From Flavobacteriaceae bacterium (lineage in GTDB: Bacteria > Bacteroidota > Bacteroidia > Flavobacteriales > Flavobacteriaceae), in NCBI GenBank assembly GCA_013215095.1, contig JABSPM010000065.1, positions 1 through 45,642 on the forward strand: a DNA stretch of 45,642 nt, written 5' to 3'. Positions 1 through 8,011 of this stretch are shown one piece after another. The notes under the pieces were generated by a model. The model saw only the letters and a program-made list of their open reading frames with translations, was not told the origin of the DNA and made no database searches. How positions within the stretch are numbered: the stretch's first letter is position 1; the number at the start of each line of letters is the position of its first letter. Made by a program: the position numbers and the translations under genes.

Positions 1-354
1 ATTACGGATTACGAAGGAAATAAATTAAGTGTTGATGGCAATAGCATATACATCAACGGAAAATTAACTACGACCTACACCTTCAAACAAGATTATTATT
101 GGATGATGGGAGACAATCGTCACAACTCTATAGATGCTAGAGCATGGGGATTTGTACCTTTTGATCATGTTGTTGGTAAACCTGTATTTATATGGATGAG
201 CTGGGATGGACTTAAAAACCCACGTCTAGAGCGCTTCTTTACTACAGTACATGGTGGGGGCAAACCAGTTTCTTATCTTATACCATTTATAGTAATCTTG
301 TTGGGATACTTCGGTTATATCAAATGGAAAAAACGCAAAAAGAACGCCGCTTAA
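1..354 (+). CDS. lepB: Signal peptidase I, C-terminal part (5' end outside window)
   Basis: The frame is open from base 1, so the gene is cut by the window edge. Signal peptidase I removes signal peptides from exported proteins at the periplasmic face of the inner membrane. The visible part has the conserved box MMGDNRHNSIDARAWGFVP of the S26 family, in which the GDN and the S-x-D-x-R-x-WG-x-VP pattern shape the catalytic core. The catalytic Ser and Lys lie upstream and are not seen. After this box comes a C-terminal hydrophobic segment (YLIPFIVILLGYFGYI) ending in a basic KWKKRKK tail. A C-terminal anchor of this kind is, as I recall, usual in Bacteroidota LepB proteins, which are longer than E. 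coli LepB. The next gene starts 8 nt downstream, so the two are probably co-transcribed. Confidence 0.9.
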   Translation: MTDYEGNKLSVDGNSIYINGKLTTTYTFKQDYYWMMGDNRHNSIDARAWGFVPFDHVVGKPVFIWMSWDGLKNPRLERFFTTVHGGGKPVSYLIPFIVILLGYFGYIKWKKRKKNAA

Positions 355-362
355 TATAGAAT

Positions 363-977
363 ATGAGTGTTTTATTGCATCCGACATATTTTCCTAGTAT
401 TGCTCAATTTATAGCTATTGCTAACGCAAAAGATCTCGTGTTTGAAGTTGCAGACAACTATCAAAAACAGACCTATAGAAATCGCACATTAATTTATGCT
501 GCAAACGGTAAATTGGCATTAACTATACCTGTAAAATACAGTCAAAAAAACAGACAATTATATAGAGATATTGAAATTTCGAACACTTCTAATTGGCAAT
601 TGCTGCACTGGAAATCTTTAGAAAGTGCTTATAAAACATCACCGTTCTTTGATTATTATGAAGATGAGCTAAGACCGCTATTTTTTTATAACACTAACAA
701 GCTTTTAGACCATAATTTTAAGTGTTTTGAAACCATTTTAGACTGTCTGCAATTAGAGAACCTAAATGTAACCACTACAACTTGTTTTGAAAAAGAGGTA
801 CCACATAAGAACCTAAGACACCTTGTTAATGCTAGAAAAGAACGCCAAATTGACCTTAGCCCATACACGCAAGTGTTTTGTAATAAACATGGTTTTATCC
901 AAAACTTAAGCATCTTAGACTTAGTCTTTAACGAGGGTCCTAATGCCCTAAACTATCTAGAATCTCATATCTTGTAA
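363..977 (+). CDS. WbqC-like family protein
   Basis: A 204-residue protein starting MSVLLHPTYFPSIAQF. The early H-P-T-Y-F-P motif and the later ITIP-like strand (ALTIPVKYS) followed by WQLLHWKSLESAY and SPFFDYYEDELRPLF are typical of the WbqC family, whose founding member lies in O-antigen clusters. The biochemical activity of the family is not firmly known; a role in surface polysaccharide or cell-envelope metabolism is usually assumed. There is no signal peptide or membrane segment, so it should be cytoplasmic. It starts 8 nt after lepB and ends 2 nt before the DUF6122 gene, so the three form one operon. The family call is good; function is inferred from family naming only. Confidence 0.8.
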   Translation: MSVLLHPTYFPSIAQFIAIANAKDLVFEVADNYQKQTYRNRTLIYAANGKLALTIPVKYSQKNRQLYRDIEISNTSNWQLLHWKSLESAYKTSPFFDYYEDELRPLFFYNTNKLLDHNFKCFETILDCLQLENLNVTTTTCFEKEVPHKNLRHLVNARKERQIDLSPYTQVFCNKHGFIQNLSILDLVFNEGPNALNYLESHIL

Positions 978-979
978 TT

Positions 980-1288
980 ATGCTACAAACCACTGTACAC
1001 TATGGCATACACTTTATCCTTCCTTTTCTAGTTGCATTTTTATATTTTAATTCTAAGTGGAAATGGGCAACTCTAATAATGTATGCTACCATGCTTATAG
1101 ATTTAGACCACCTAATTGCAACTCCTGTTTTTGACCCAAACCGTTGCAGCATGAACTTTCATCCACTGCACTCATATTATGCTATAATAATATATGCTAT
1201 ACTCAGTAGCATCAAAACCACACGAATACTTGGAATTGGACTGCTCATTCATATTTTGGCAGATAGTATAGACTGCCTTTTTATGTAA
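980..1288 (+). CDS. DUF6122 small membrane protein
   Basis: A 102-residue, strongly hydrophobic protein with about four membrane segments, for example FILPFLVAFLYF, ATLIMYATMLI, YAIIIYAIL and ILGIGLLIHILAD. It carries conserved-looking polar signatures: an N-terminal HYGIHF, an LIDLDHLIATPVFDPNRCSMNFHPLH stretch with several His and Asp, and a C-terminal HILADSIDC. Closely spaced His/Asp in membrane segments could be metal ligands, and the LIDLDH...HPLH pattern recalls membrane-bound metal-dependent hydrolases of the YdjM/LexA-regulated type. That parallel is my inference. The gene is common next to lepB and WbqC genes in Flavobacteriaceae. No experimentally known function. Confidence 0.75.
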   Translation: MLQTTVHYGIHFILPFLVAFLYFNSKWKWATLIMYATMLIDLDHLIATPVFDPNRCSMNFHPLHSYYAIIIYAILSSIKTTRILGIGLLIHILADSIDCLFM

Positions 1289-1350
1289 ACAGTTCAATAC
1301 AAAACAAACAAACACACAACATTAATAGTGTTTGCAAGTTTTACTTCTAT

Positions 1351-2376
1351 TTATAGCTTTAAACCCACTTTAGCCACCATAGGAAAATGATCAGAAAACT
1401 TATAATCATAGGTTTTAAAACCATTAACCATAAGGTCTTCTTCTACTAAAATAAAATCGATACGTAGAGGAAAGTATTTAAATGCAAAGGTGCGTCCAAA
1501 ACCATTTCCTGCTTCTTTAAAGGCATCTTTCATATGCGCGCATATTTCTTTATACACATAAGAATAGGCTGTATTATTAAAATCGCCACAAATCACTGTT
1601 TTATAAGCTGATTTTTCTTTATGTGCCAAAAACATTTCTGCCTGCGTTTGCTGCATTTTAAAAGCTTGCTTTACACCTTTTAATACGCGTTCCGAATCTT
1701 GGGTATTATATTGTTCTAAGTTAGGATCTATGCGTGTAGACTGCAAATGGACATTGTAAATGCGTATGGTATCATTACCTTTAACAATATCTGCAAAAAT
1801 GGCATTATTAGCTGTAGTAGGAAATTCTACTGATCCTGAGTTGATAATCGGAAATTTAGAAAAAATAGCCTGTCCAAACCTTACACGTTTCCCTTTTAAG
1901 ACTTCATGTTTATAGTTGTAGTTTGACAATTTTACATTCTTATGCGGGTGATATTCTTGAAAAGCAATCACATCGGGTTCAACTTCTTCGATAAAATTTA
2001 CAATATCATTTTCTATATTTGGCGTATCTATCCAATTGTACAAATTAAATAAGCGCACATTAAAACTCATGATATTAATATTCACATCACTATCTATATC
2101 CTTAGAACCTGAAAACTTATATAATAAACCCAAATAATTATGGCCTAATAACAATACAATTAAAGATAAAAGTAATTGTTTTTTTAAACGCAACAACCAA
2201 TAAACCACAAATAACATATTGAGCACTAACAAAATAGGAACTGCAAGACTTAAGACAGATAGTAAAGCGAAATTTTTGGGCTCTACATAAGGTAATGCAA
2301 ATGAAATCAACAAAGTAGCTGCCGCAATAGTATTGAAGAAGTAAATACCCTTATTTACAAAACTCAACTTCTTCAT
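1351..2376 (-). CDS. Membrane-anchored endonuclease/exonuclease/phosphatase (EEP) family protein
   Basis: A 341-residue protein. The first ~90 residues contain three hydrophobic segments (around 12-32, 37-58 and 62-88), then the catalytic EEP fold follows. Family motifs are present in order: NIMSFNVRLFN (Asn of the N-terminal strand), DVIAFQEYH (metal-binding Glu), IYNVHLQS (catalytic His region), ICGDFNNTAYSYVY (Asp and Asn of the GDFN motif), RIDFILV and the terminal SDHFPMVAKV with the catalytic Asp-His. It should therefore be a Mg-dependent phosphoester hydrolase. The membrane anchor and the family's variety (nucleases, lipid and sugar phosphatases) leave the substrate open. It is the last gene of a leftward run with two rhomboid proteases, starting 6 nt after the upstream gene's stop. 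Confidence 0.88.
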   Translation of the reverse strand: MKKLSFVNKGIYFFNTIAAATLLISFALPYVEPKNFALLSVLSLAVPILLVLNMLFVVYWLLRLKKQLLLSLIVLLLGHNYLGLLYKFSGSKDIDSDVNINIMSFNVRLFNLYNWIDTPNIENDIVNFIEEVEPDVIAFQEYHPHKNVKLSNYNYKHEVLKGKRVRFGQAIFSKFPIINSGSVEFPTTANNAIFADIVKGNDTIRIYNVHLQSTRIDPNLEQYNTQDSERVLKGVKQAFKMQQTQAEMFLAHKEKSAYKTVICGDFNNTAYSYVYKEICAHMKDAFKEAGNGFGRTFAFKYFPLRIDFILVEEDLMVNGFKTYDYKFSDHFPMVAKVGLKL

Positions 2377-2382
2377 AATACC

Positions 2383-3264
2383 TTATCTTTTTCCTGCTCT
2401 AAATAAAAAATCTTTTTCTTCATTGCTCAAGCTTTCATATCCACTCTTGCCAATTTTATCTAGAATAATATCAATTTGTTTTTGATTATTAAACTCCTTA
2501 AACTCTGCTTTAGTATGCCCTCCATAAGTTTTCTCTTTTGAGCGTCTATATACGGTTTTCAAATTGCCTCTCTTTGGTTTAAACCAAACCGAAAAACTAT
2601 CCATTACACGTGCAAAACCTGTTCCTATATCATGCCCTTTTTTTAGTTGAAGTGCGTAAATACACCCCAACAAACAGCCACCTAAATGCGCTACACTGCC
2701 ACCAGCATTAGTAGAAAACAGTCCAACCACATCTAATATCACCAAGACCAAACCAATGTACATCAGATTGATATTAAATGTTATAAAACGTACGTTATAC
2801 TTTGGCATATAGGCACACAAAAAAATAAGCGCAGCCCTAACCCCAGCAGATGCACCAATTAAGGCGCCTGCATCTTTTAAAACAGCATTAGGAAACAAGT
2901 TAAACACTAAAAGATATGCTAAAGCACCAACAATAATTCCTAAAAAATAAACATTTAAGGACAGTCTTACATTAAACAAATTTGAAAATGATTGCCCAAC
3001 AAAATAGAGGACTAACATATTAAAAAACAGATGCCAAAAACCAACATGAGCAAAACCATATGTAATAATAGACCAAGGTTGTAAAATAAAGTCCATAAAG
3101 TCCTTAGGAAGTTCTAACCACGTTAAGCTTTCCTTTCTAGGAATATCTAAAAACAAGGCTACAAACCAACCCAATACATAGATAAGTACATTAGCTATTA
3201 TTATTTTTTCAAAAGCTGTAAGTCGCTTTAGTTTATCTTGTATGTCGTAGCTTAAAGATGTCAT
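2383..3264 (-). CDS. Rhomboid family intramembrane serine protease with C-terminal cytosolic extension
   Basis: A 293-residue polytopic protein. The rhomboid catalytic dyad is visible: Ser139 in GASAG, and His193 in VAHLGG. The supporting HVGFWHLFFNM motif (His73 and His78, Asn82) lies in the second helix. The usual GxSG is here GASAG, with Ala after the catalytic Ser. Residues ~210-293 form a soluble tail ending QIDIILDKIGKSGYESLS then NEEKDFLF, an extension I recall as common on Bacteroidota rhomboids (DUF6576). Rhomboids cut single-pass membrane proteins within the bilayer; the substrate here is unknown. Its start codon directly abuts the stop of the other rhomboid gene (TAA then ATG), so the pair is translationally coupled. 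Confidence 0.9.
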   Translation of the reverse strand: MTSLSYDIQDKLKRLTAFEKIIIANVLIYVLGWFVALFLDIPRKESLTWLELPKDFMDFILQPWSIITYGFAHVGFWHLFFNMLVLYFVGQSFSNLFNVRLSLNVYFLGIIVGALAYLLVFNLFPNAVLKDAGALIGASAGVRAALIFLCAYMPKYNVRFITFNINLMYIGLVLVILDVVGLFSTNAGGSVAHLGGCLLGCIYALQLKKGHDIGTGFARVMDSFSVWFKPKRGNLKTVYRRSKEKTYGGHTKAEFKEFNNQKQIDIILDKIGKSGYESLSNEEKDFLFRAGKR

Positions 3265-4086
3265 TTAGTTCCAACGGTATTTATCAAGCTCATCTTTTTT
3301 CCAAAAATACATCATTAAAAATCCAGTAATTGCACCACCAATATGCGCAATATAAGCCGTGTTATTAGGACTAAAAATAGAAACACCTGTCAAAGCAGAA
3401 AATAAATCTAAAGCAATAAGCCCAGGAATAAAATACTTGGCTTTAATTGGAACTGGTAAAAATATAAGCATCAACTTAGAATTCGGAAACAGCATTCCAA
3501 AGGCCACTAAAATGCCCATAATAGCACCAGACGCTCCTACCATTGAACCTCTTGTCAAATGGTTTAATTCAAAAAGTGCCTTAATCTCTGCGTTACTTAC
3601 GCTAGACATCGCATGACCATATTCTGCGATTAAAGGCGCCATTTTTCGTTCTAAAATTTCACTTTTAAGATAATTACCCTCCAAAATATCTAAATTAACT
3701 ATTTGATTAAGCAGTTCATCTGAATATCCCAAACTAGAAACATCAACCATTAAAGGCATTACCTGTATATAATAAACAATAAATGTCAATACTACAGCGC
3801 CAAGTCCTGAAGATAAATAAAAGAAAATAAATTTACTTTTACCAAATACCTGCTCTACAGCCGTTCCAAACATCCATAATGCCAACATATTAAACAATAT
3901 ATGCTGAAAATTACCATGCATAAACATATGCGTAATAATTTGCCATGGTTGAAACATATCGGATTTTGGGAAATGCAAAGCAAATAGATTGCTAAATATC
4001 GCTCTATTTCCAATAACTAAAGTCCCTATAAACATTAATACATTTATAATAATTAAATGCTTAACTGTATCTGTTATTCCTCTCAT
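3265..4086 (-). CDS. Rhomboid family intramembrane serine protease with long loop insertion
   Basis: A 273-residue polytopic protein with a complete rhomboid signature: HGNFQHILFNM (His57, His62, Asn66), GASGA with catalytic Ser186, and AHIGG with catalytic His248. Helix 3 (FIFFYLSSGLGAVVLTFIVYYI) and the Ser-bearing helix are separated by about 70 residues (111-181) rich in charged residues. That link is short in minimal rhomboids such as GlpG. The inserted loop is predicted to be outside the membrane and could gate substrates. The gene sits directly upstream of the second rhomboid and is 27 nt downstream of mutL's stop, so both probably belong to the mutL-containing transcription unit. Substrate unknown. 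Confidence 0.9.
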   Translation of the reverse strand: MRGITDTVKHLIIINVLMFIGTLVIGNRAIFSNLFALHFPKSDMFQPWQIITHMFMHGNFQHILFNMLALWMFGTAVEQVFGKSKFIFFYLSSGLGAVVLTFIVYYIQVMPLMVDVSSLGYSDELLNQIVNLDILEGNYLKSEILERKMAPLIAEYGHAMSSVSNAEIKALFELNHLTRGSMVGASGAIMGILVAFGMLFPNSKLMLIFLPVPIKAKYFIPGLIALDLFSALTGVSIFSPNNTAYIAHIGGAITGFLMMYFWKKDELDKYRWN

Positions 4087-4113
4087 TCGAACTAAATATA
4101 TTTTCAGTATCTA

Positions 4114-5967
4114 TTAATTAAACTTCTTATCTAAATCATCCACACGCATCGTTACAAATGTTGCTTTTCCACAAGGTGTAACGTTTGGCTCTTTACACCC
4201 AAACAAACTATGAATCATATGGTCTTGTTCTTGCTCTGTAAGCTTACGACCTGTTTTTATAGCCATACTTTTTGCTAAAGATTTTGCAATCATATCAGAT
4301 TGACTAAAACTTTGATCCGATACTTCATATTGTGCATCATAAACTAATTGTTCTAACACCTCTGGAATATTTGCTTCCTCAAGGTTAGCCGGTACACCTA
4401 CAATCTCTAAATGACCTTCGATTTTTGAAAATACAAATCCTGTTTGTATTAAATGGGATTTTAAACTTCGCAGTACATCCAATTCCTTAGGACTAAAATC
4501 TACACATATTGGAAACAACAATTGTTGACTTACACCTTCTTTTACGGTTATATTCTTTAAAAAATCTTCATACAAAATACGCTCATGTGCACGTTGTTGG
4601 TTAATTACCAACATTCCAGATTTAATGGTATTGATGATATATTTTTTATGCAACTGAAATGTATTTTGTTTTAAATCTTGGTCATCATCATCAAACATAG
4701 AAGACGTTACAGTATCGGTTTCAAACGCTACGCTACTAAAAACCGTTTCCGATGGTGTTTCAATTTTTGTATCTACATAAAGACTTTCCCAACTTGTACC
4801 TTTAGAGGAACCCTTAAAATCTGATGCTCCAATTTTAGAAACAGGTTTGCGCTCTTCTTCTTCAAATGGATTAAATGTTCTATCCACCTCTACCATTGGA
4901 GTTTTTACAGCCTTATGCGCATAATTATAAGGCGTATCCAAATTTGAATCTCTGTCAAAATCTAAGACAGGTGCCACACTAAATTGCCCCAAACTATGTT
5001 TTACTGCCGAACGCAAAATAGCATATAGTGTATGTTCATCTTCAAACTTTATCTCTGTCTTTGTAGGATGAATGTTAACGTCTATTGTTTTTGGGTCAAC
5101 CTCTAAAAATAAAAAATAGCTTGCATGTGTCTTCTCGCGTAGCAAACCTTCAAAAGCAGCATTAACTGCATGATTTAAATATGAACTTTTTATAAAACGA
5201 TCGTTCACAAAAAAGAACTGTTCTCCCCTAGTTTTTTTTGCAAATTCTGGCTTCATCACAAACCCTGAAACTTTAAGTACCTCAGTAGTTTCGTCTACTG
5301 GAACTAATTTTTCGTTTGTCTTAGAACCAAATATCTTAACAATCCGTTGCCTATAATTACAAATTGGTAAATTATAAAGTTCATTACCATTATGATGCAT
5401 TGAAAACCCAATATTGGGATGCGCCAATGCTACACGATGAAACTCATCTAAGATGTGACGTAACTCTACATTGTTGGATTTTAAAAAGTTGCGTCGTGCC
5501 GGAATATTAAAAAACAAATTTTTAATAGCTACCGAGGTGCCATTAGGTGTTACAATGACATCTTGGGTTTTTATTTCACTCCCTTGAATATCTATTTGGG
5601 TTCCAAGTTCGTCGTGCACTTGTTTGGTCTTAAGCTCAAAATGGGCAACCGCAGCAATACTTGCTAGCGCTTCACCACGAAACCCTTTAGTATGAATATC
5701 AAACAAATCTTCAGCCGATCGTATTTTAGAGGTTGCATGACGCTCAAAACTTAATCGTGCATCGGTTACACTCATCCCCTTTCCATTGTCAATGACCTGT
5801 ATCAGTGTTTTTCCTGATTCCTTTATGATAAGTTTTATAAATGTTGATTCTGCATCAATAGCATTCTCTAATAGCTCTTTAACTACCGAGGCTGGACGCT
5901 GAACGACTTCTCCTGCAGCAATTTGATTTGCAACATGATCTGGTAAAAGTTGTATAATATCTGACAT
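4114..5967 (-). CDS. mutL: DNA mismatch repair protein MutL
   Basis: A 617-residue MutL. It couples mismatch recognition by MutS to strand removal. The N-terminal GHKL ATPase is intact: ELLENAIDA (catalytic Glu/Asn region), DNGKGM at 60-65, GFRGEAL at 95-101. The transducer domain ends near 330 (NDRFIK, DVNIHPTKTEI). An acidic, low-complexity linker runs ~340-435. The C-terminal dimerisation domain then follows. The endonuclease motif DQHAxxE found in many MutL proteins reads NQQRAHE at 456-462, so the first Asp and the His are replaced, and no clear CPHGRP motif is seen. This MutL may therefore lack intrinsic nicking activity or use a divergent site. It heads toward the rhomboid genes, 6 nt after a small membrane-protein gene. 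Confidence 0.95.
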   Translation of the reverse strand: MSDIIQLLPDHVANQIAAGEVVQRPASVVKELLENAIDAESTFIKLIIKESGKTLIQVIDNGKGMSVTDARLSFERHATSKIRSAEDLFDIHTKGFRGEALASIAAVAHFELKTKQVHDELGTQIDIQGSEIKTQDVIVTPNGTSVAIKNLFFNIPARRNFLKSNNVELRHILDEFHRVALAHPNIGFSMHHNGNELYNLPICNYRQRIVKIFGSKTNEKLVPVDETTEVLKVSGFVMKPEFAKKTRGEQFFFVNDRFIKSSYLNHAVNAAFEGLLREKTHASYFLFLEVDPKTIDVNIHPTKTEIKFEDEHTLYAILRSAVKHSLGQFSVAPVLDFDRDSNLDTPYNYAHKAVKTPMVEVDRTFNPFEEEERKPVSKIGASDFKGSSKGTSWESLYVDTKIETPSETVFSSVAFETDTVTSSMFDDDDQDLKQNTFQLHKKYIINTIKSGMLVINQQRAHERILYEDFLKNITVKEGVSQQLLFPICVDFSPKELDVLRSLKSHLIQTGFVFSKIEGHLEIVGVPANLEEANIPEVLEQLVYDAQYEVSDQSFSQSDMIAKSLAKSMAIKTGRKLTEQEQDHMIHSLFGCKEPNVTPCGKATFVTMRVDDLDKKFN

Positions 5968-5973
5968 TAACGA

Positions 5974-6255
5974 TTATGAAAAAAATAGGGTTAAATCAAA
6001 ATCTATAATAAACAAAAAGATAAATAGAAGTATTGCTATAATGATAAAAAGACGTCTATTCACTTCTTCATCTGACGTATTAAAATCCTCTAAGGCATTA
6101 TTAAATTTAGTTTTGAGACTTCCTGTTTCTCCTGTAGTCTTTCTAAAATCATCAAACTTGTGTTTTATTTGGTACGGACTGCCTTCACCTTTATCATCCC
6201 AATGACGTGGTGTGTAACTATAGCTCTTATTCTTACGTAATTTAAAAAGTCCCAT
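5974..6255 (-). CDS. Small membrane protein, often mislabelled 'riboflavin synthase subunit beta'
   Basis: A 93-residue protein with a basic N-terminal motif (RKNKSYSYTPRH, residues 7-18), a hydrophilic middle with KHKFDDFRKTTG, and one C-terminal membrane helix (about 68-86, LFIIIAILLFIFLFII). Topology is predicted as cytoplasmic N-terminus with a tail anchor. Similar proteins are often labelled riboflavin synthase beta because they lie near ribH, but nothing in the sequence resembles lumazine synthase. It shares the RKNK-x-[YF]-x-Y-x-x-RH motif and tail helix with the next gene, so the two look like distant paralogues. It is 6 nt upstream of mutL. Function unknown. Confidence 0.7.
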   Translation of the reverse strand: MGLFKLRKNKSYSYTPRHWDDKGEGSPYQIKHKFDDFRKTTGETGSLKTKFNNALEDFNTSDEEVNRRLFIIIAILLFIFLFIIDFDLTLFFS

Positions 6256-6273
6256 AATACTGCGTTTTTAGAA

Positions 6274-6528
6274 TTAAACAAATTTAGATTCTAGAAAATA
6301 TATACCTATCAAAAGCAATACCAAAAGTAAAATAAGTGCTTTTAAAGATAATCCTTTTCTTTTACTATTAGAATTTATAGTTCGAGATTCAGACCATTTA
6401 TTAGCAAAATCTTGCTTACCATGTTGTTCCAAATTACTAGAATGCCTCGATTTATAATTAAAACGTTTGTTTTTGCGTTGTTGAAAAAAATAAGCTGCCA
6501 AAATAATAGGGTTTAACTCGTATTTCAA
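6274..6528 (-). CDS. Small tail-anchored membrane protein of unknown function
   Basis: An 84-residue protein with the motif RKNKRFNYKSRH at 18-29, a polar, Asn/Ser-rich middle, a basic SKRKG stretch and one C-terminal helix (about 64-81, LKALILLLVLLLIGIYFL). It resembles the neighbouring 93-residue protein in motif, order of segments and topology. It begins ~78 nt downstream of ribH's stop and is followed after 18 nt by its relative and then mutL. I see no enzyme motif. It may be a membrane adaptor or a small structural protein; this is inference from layout only. The proposed ATG gives a slightly hydrophobic N-terminus (MKYELNPIILAAYFF); no in-frame Met lies between it and the RKNK motif. 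Confidence 0.6.
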   Translation of the reverse strand: MKYELNPIILAAYFFQQRKNKRFNYKSRHSSNLEQHGKQDFANKWSESRTINSNSKRKGLSLKALILLLVLLLIGIYFLESKFV

Positions 6529-6605
6529 AAGTACTCAAAATACGAATAGCATGCACCTAGCAACTCTAAAAAATGTTAACAAGTTTGACGCAAAAAGAAG
6601 TCTAT

Positions 6606-7091
6606 TTATGCATCGTGACGCAATTGCGCCATTTTTATCGCTGCAATAGCAGCTTCCGTACCTTTGTTTCCGTATTTTCCTCCTGAACGATCTAGAGACT
6701 GTTGCTCATTATTATCTGTAAGGACACAAAAAATAACTGGCGTATCATTTTGTATGTTAAGATCTTTTATCCCTTGGGTAACACCATCACAAACAAAATC
6801 AAAATGCTTAGTTTCACCTTGGATGACACTTCCTATAGCAATGACAACATCGACCATATGCTCTTGCATTTTCTTGCAACCATAAATAAGTTCAAAACTT
6901 CCAGGGACATTCCATCTTAATATATGACCATCTATGGCACCACAATCTAAAAGAGCTTCATAAGCACCTTTGTAAAGACCTTCTGTAATCTGTGGATTCC
7001 ATTCAGAAACAACAATCCCAAACCGAAAGTCTTTCGCGTTTGGGATTGTAGCCTTATCATAATGTGATAAATTTTTGTTCTCAGTTGCCAT
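6606..7091 (-). CDS. ribH: 6,7-dimethyl-8-ribityllumazine synthase
   Basis: A 161-residue lumazine synthase, the penultimate enzyme of riboflavin synthesis. It condenses 5-amino-6-ribitylaminouracil with 3,4-dihydroxy-2-butanone 4-phosphate. Family motifs are in order: VVSEWNPQIT (substrate-binding Trp/Asn), VPGSFEL at 62-68, AIGSVIQGETKHFDFV with the catalytic His96, CDGVTQGI and a C-terminal GGKYGNKGTEAAIAAI that binds phosphate. Length is normal for the icosahedral or pentameric form. The gene starts 1 nt after the TPR gene's stop, so it is co-transcribed from the promoter between that gene and recF. No FMN riboswitch is seen upstream. Confidence 0.96.
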   Translation of the reverse strand: MATENKNLSHYDKATIPNAKDFRFGIVVSEWNPQITEGLYKGAYEALLDCGAIDGHILRWNVPGSFELIYGCKKMQEHMVDVVIAIGSVIQGETKHFDFVCDGVTQGIKDLNIQNDTPVIFCVLTDNNEQQSLDRSGGKYGNKGTEAAIAAIKMAQLRHDA

Positions 7092-7092
7092 A

Positions 7093-7872
7093 TTAATTGG
7101 TTGCTGCTTGAGCTTTTCCTATAAACACATCAACATTAGCAGCTTCAGAACTCTTTGAAAATTTATCCTTTATTGTATTAAAGAATTTTAAAGCTTTATC
7201 TTTCTGACCTAGTTTTAAAGCAATAGTTCCTGCCTTATATAAATACATTGGTGTTGTATAATCGTTGGATTTCATGTTAGCCGCTTTCTCATAATACCCT
7301 AAAGCATCTTCTAATTGTTCTAACTGTACAAATGCATCAGCAATTCCTCCAGTTGCTATAGGTCCAAGCATTTCATCTTCGCTTTCAAAATCACTCAAAA
7401 ACGTGATTGCTTTTTCATAATCGTTAAGGTTCAAATAGGCCATACCTGCGTAGTAATTTGCTAAGTTTGCAGCGTTCGTACCACTATGATTTTTAACAAT
7501 ATCTAACATGCCGTATTTTCCTTCTCCACCATTTAACGCTAATTTAAATAATGAATCTTTTTCTACACCATTAACTGCTTGATCAAAATACTGTTGCGCT
7601 TTGAACATATCATTCATAGCCTCACCTTCTTTTGGTTCTTGCACCAATTTATTATACCCTAAGTATCCCAAAACAATAGCCGCAACTATACCAATAAGTA
7701 TAAAAATATTTTTCTGATTTTTTGCAACCCATTCTTCAGCTTTGGAAGCACCTTCATCTAAAGTATTGAACACTTCAGCTGTTGTTGAATTCTCATCAGA
7801 GATAGTTTCGTCTTCTATTACGTTCTCTACTTTTGTTTTAGGTTTATAACCTCTTTTTTTATAAGTTGCCAT
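7093..7872 (-). CDS. Membrane-anchored tetratricopeptide repeat protein (YfgM-like layout)
   Basis: A 259-residue protein beginning [15 protein letters not shown] chose this start rather than an in-frame ATG eight codons upstream because the [10 protein letters not shown] opening is typical of the flavobacterial family and the upstream ATG lies within the promoter region. A basic/acidic cytoplasmic segment is followed by one membrane helix (around 55-73, [18 protein letters not shown]) and then several TPR helices (for example [19 protein letters not shown] and [19 protein letters not shown]). The layout of a single anchor plus a periplasmic TPR domain resembles YfgM, which works with the Sec translocon and chaperones. 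That parallel is inference. It is the first gene of the ribH-mutL-rhomboid leftward run. Confidence 0.82.
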   Translation of the reverse strand: MATYKKRGYKPKTKVENVIEDETISDENSTTAEVFNTLDEGASKAEEWVAKNQKNIFILIGIVAAIVLGYLGYNKLVQEPKEGEAMNDMFKAQQYFDQAVNGVEKDSLFKLALNGGEGKYGMLDIVKNHSGTNAANLANYYAGMAYLNLNDYEKAITFLSDFESEDEMLGPIATGGIADAFVQLEQLEDALGYYEKAANMKSNDYTTPMYLYKAGTIALKLGQKDKALKFFNTIKDKFSKSSEAANVDVFIGKAQAATN

Positions 7873-7893
7873 ATATTCTATATTAATGCGCCG

Positions 7894-7928
7894 CAAAAAT
7901 ATAATTTTTATTGATAAAAAAAAGGCAA
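7894..7928 (-). promoter_or_regulatory. Candidate promoter of the TPR-ribH operon
   Basis: On the minus strand the sequence TATTTTTG (7901-7894) matches the Bacteroidota -7 consensus TAnnTTTG exactly. A TTG triplet (7928-7926) lies 24 nt upstream, a little farther than the usual ~19 nt. The -7 box ends 21 nt before the chosen ATG at 7872, which supports that start over the upstream ATG at 7896, since the latter would overlap the box. Confidence 0.4.
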
Positions 7929-8011
7929 TTTATTTGTTATTTTTCAATAATTTGCAGCGCTTAATTCAACCCTTTAATTGTTTTTCTTATTTTATTGAGA
8001 ACTTGGTTTTT

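Noticed and set aside
1309-1334. CAAACAC/GTGTTTG inverted repeat between DUF6122 and the EEP gene as a terminator
   Set aside because: The stem is seven bp and AT-rich with a 12-nt loop and no T-run on either side. It is too weak to call.
5974-6255. 'Riboflavin synthase subunit beta' as product of the 93-residue gene
   Set aside because: The protein has no lumazine or riboflavin synthase motif; the name seems to come from the nearby ribH, which is a separate intact gene.
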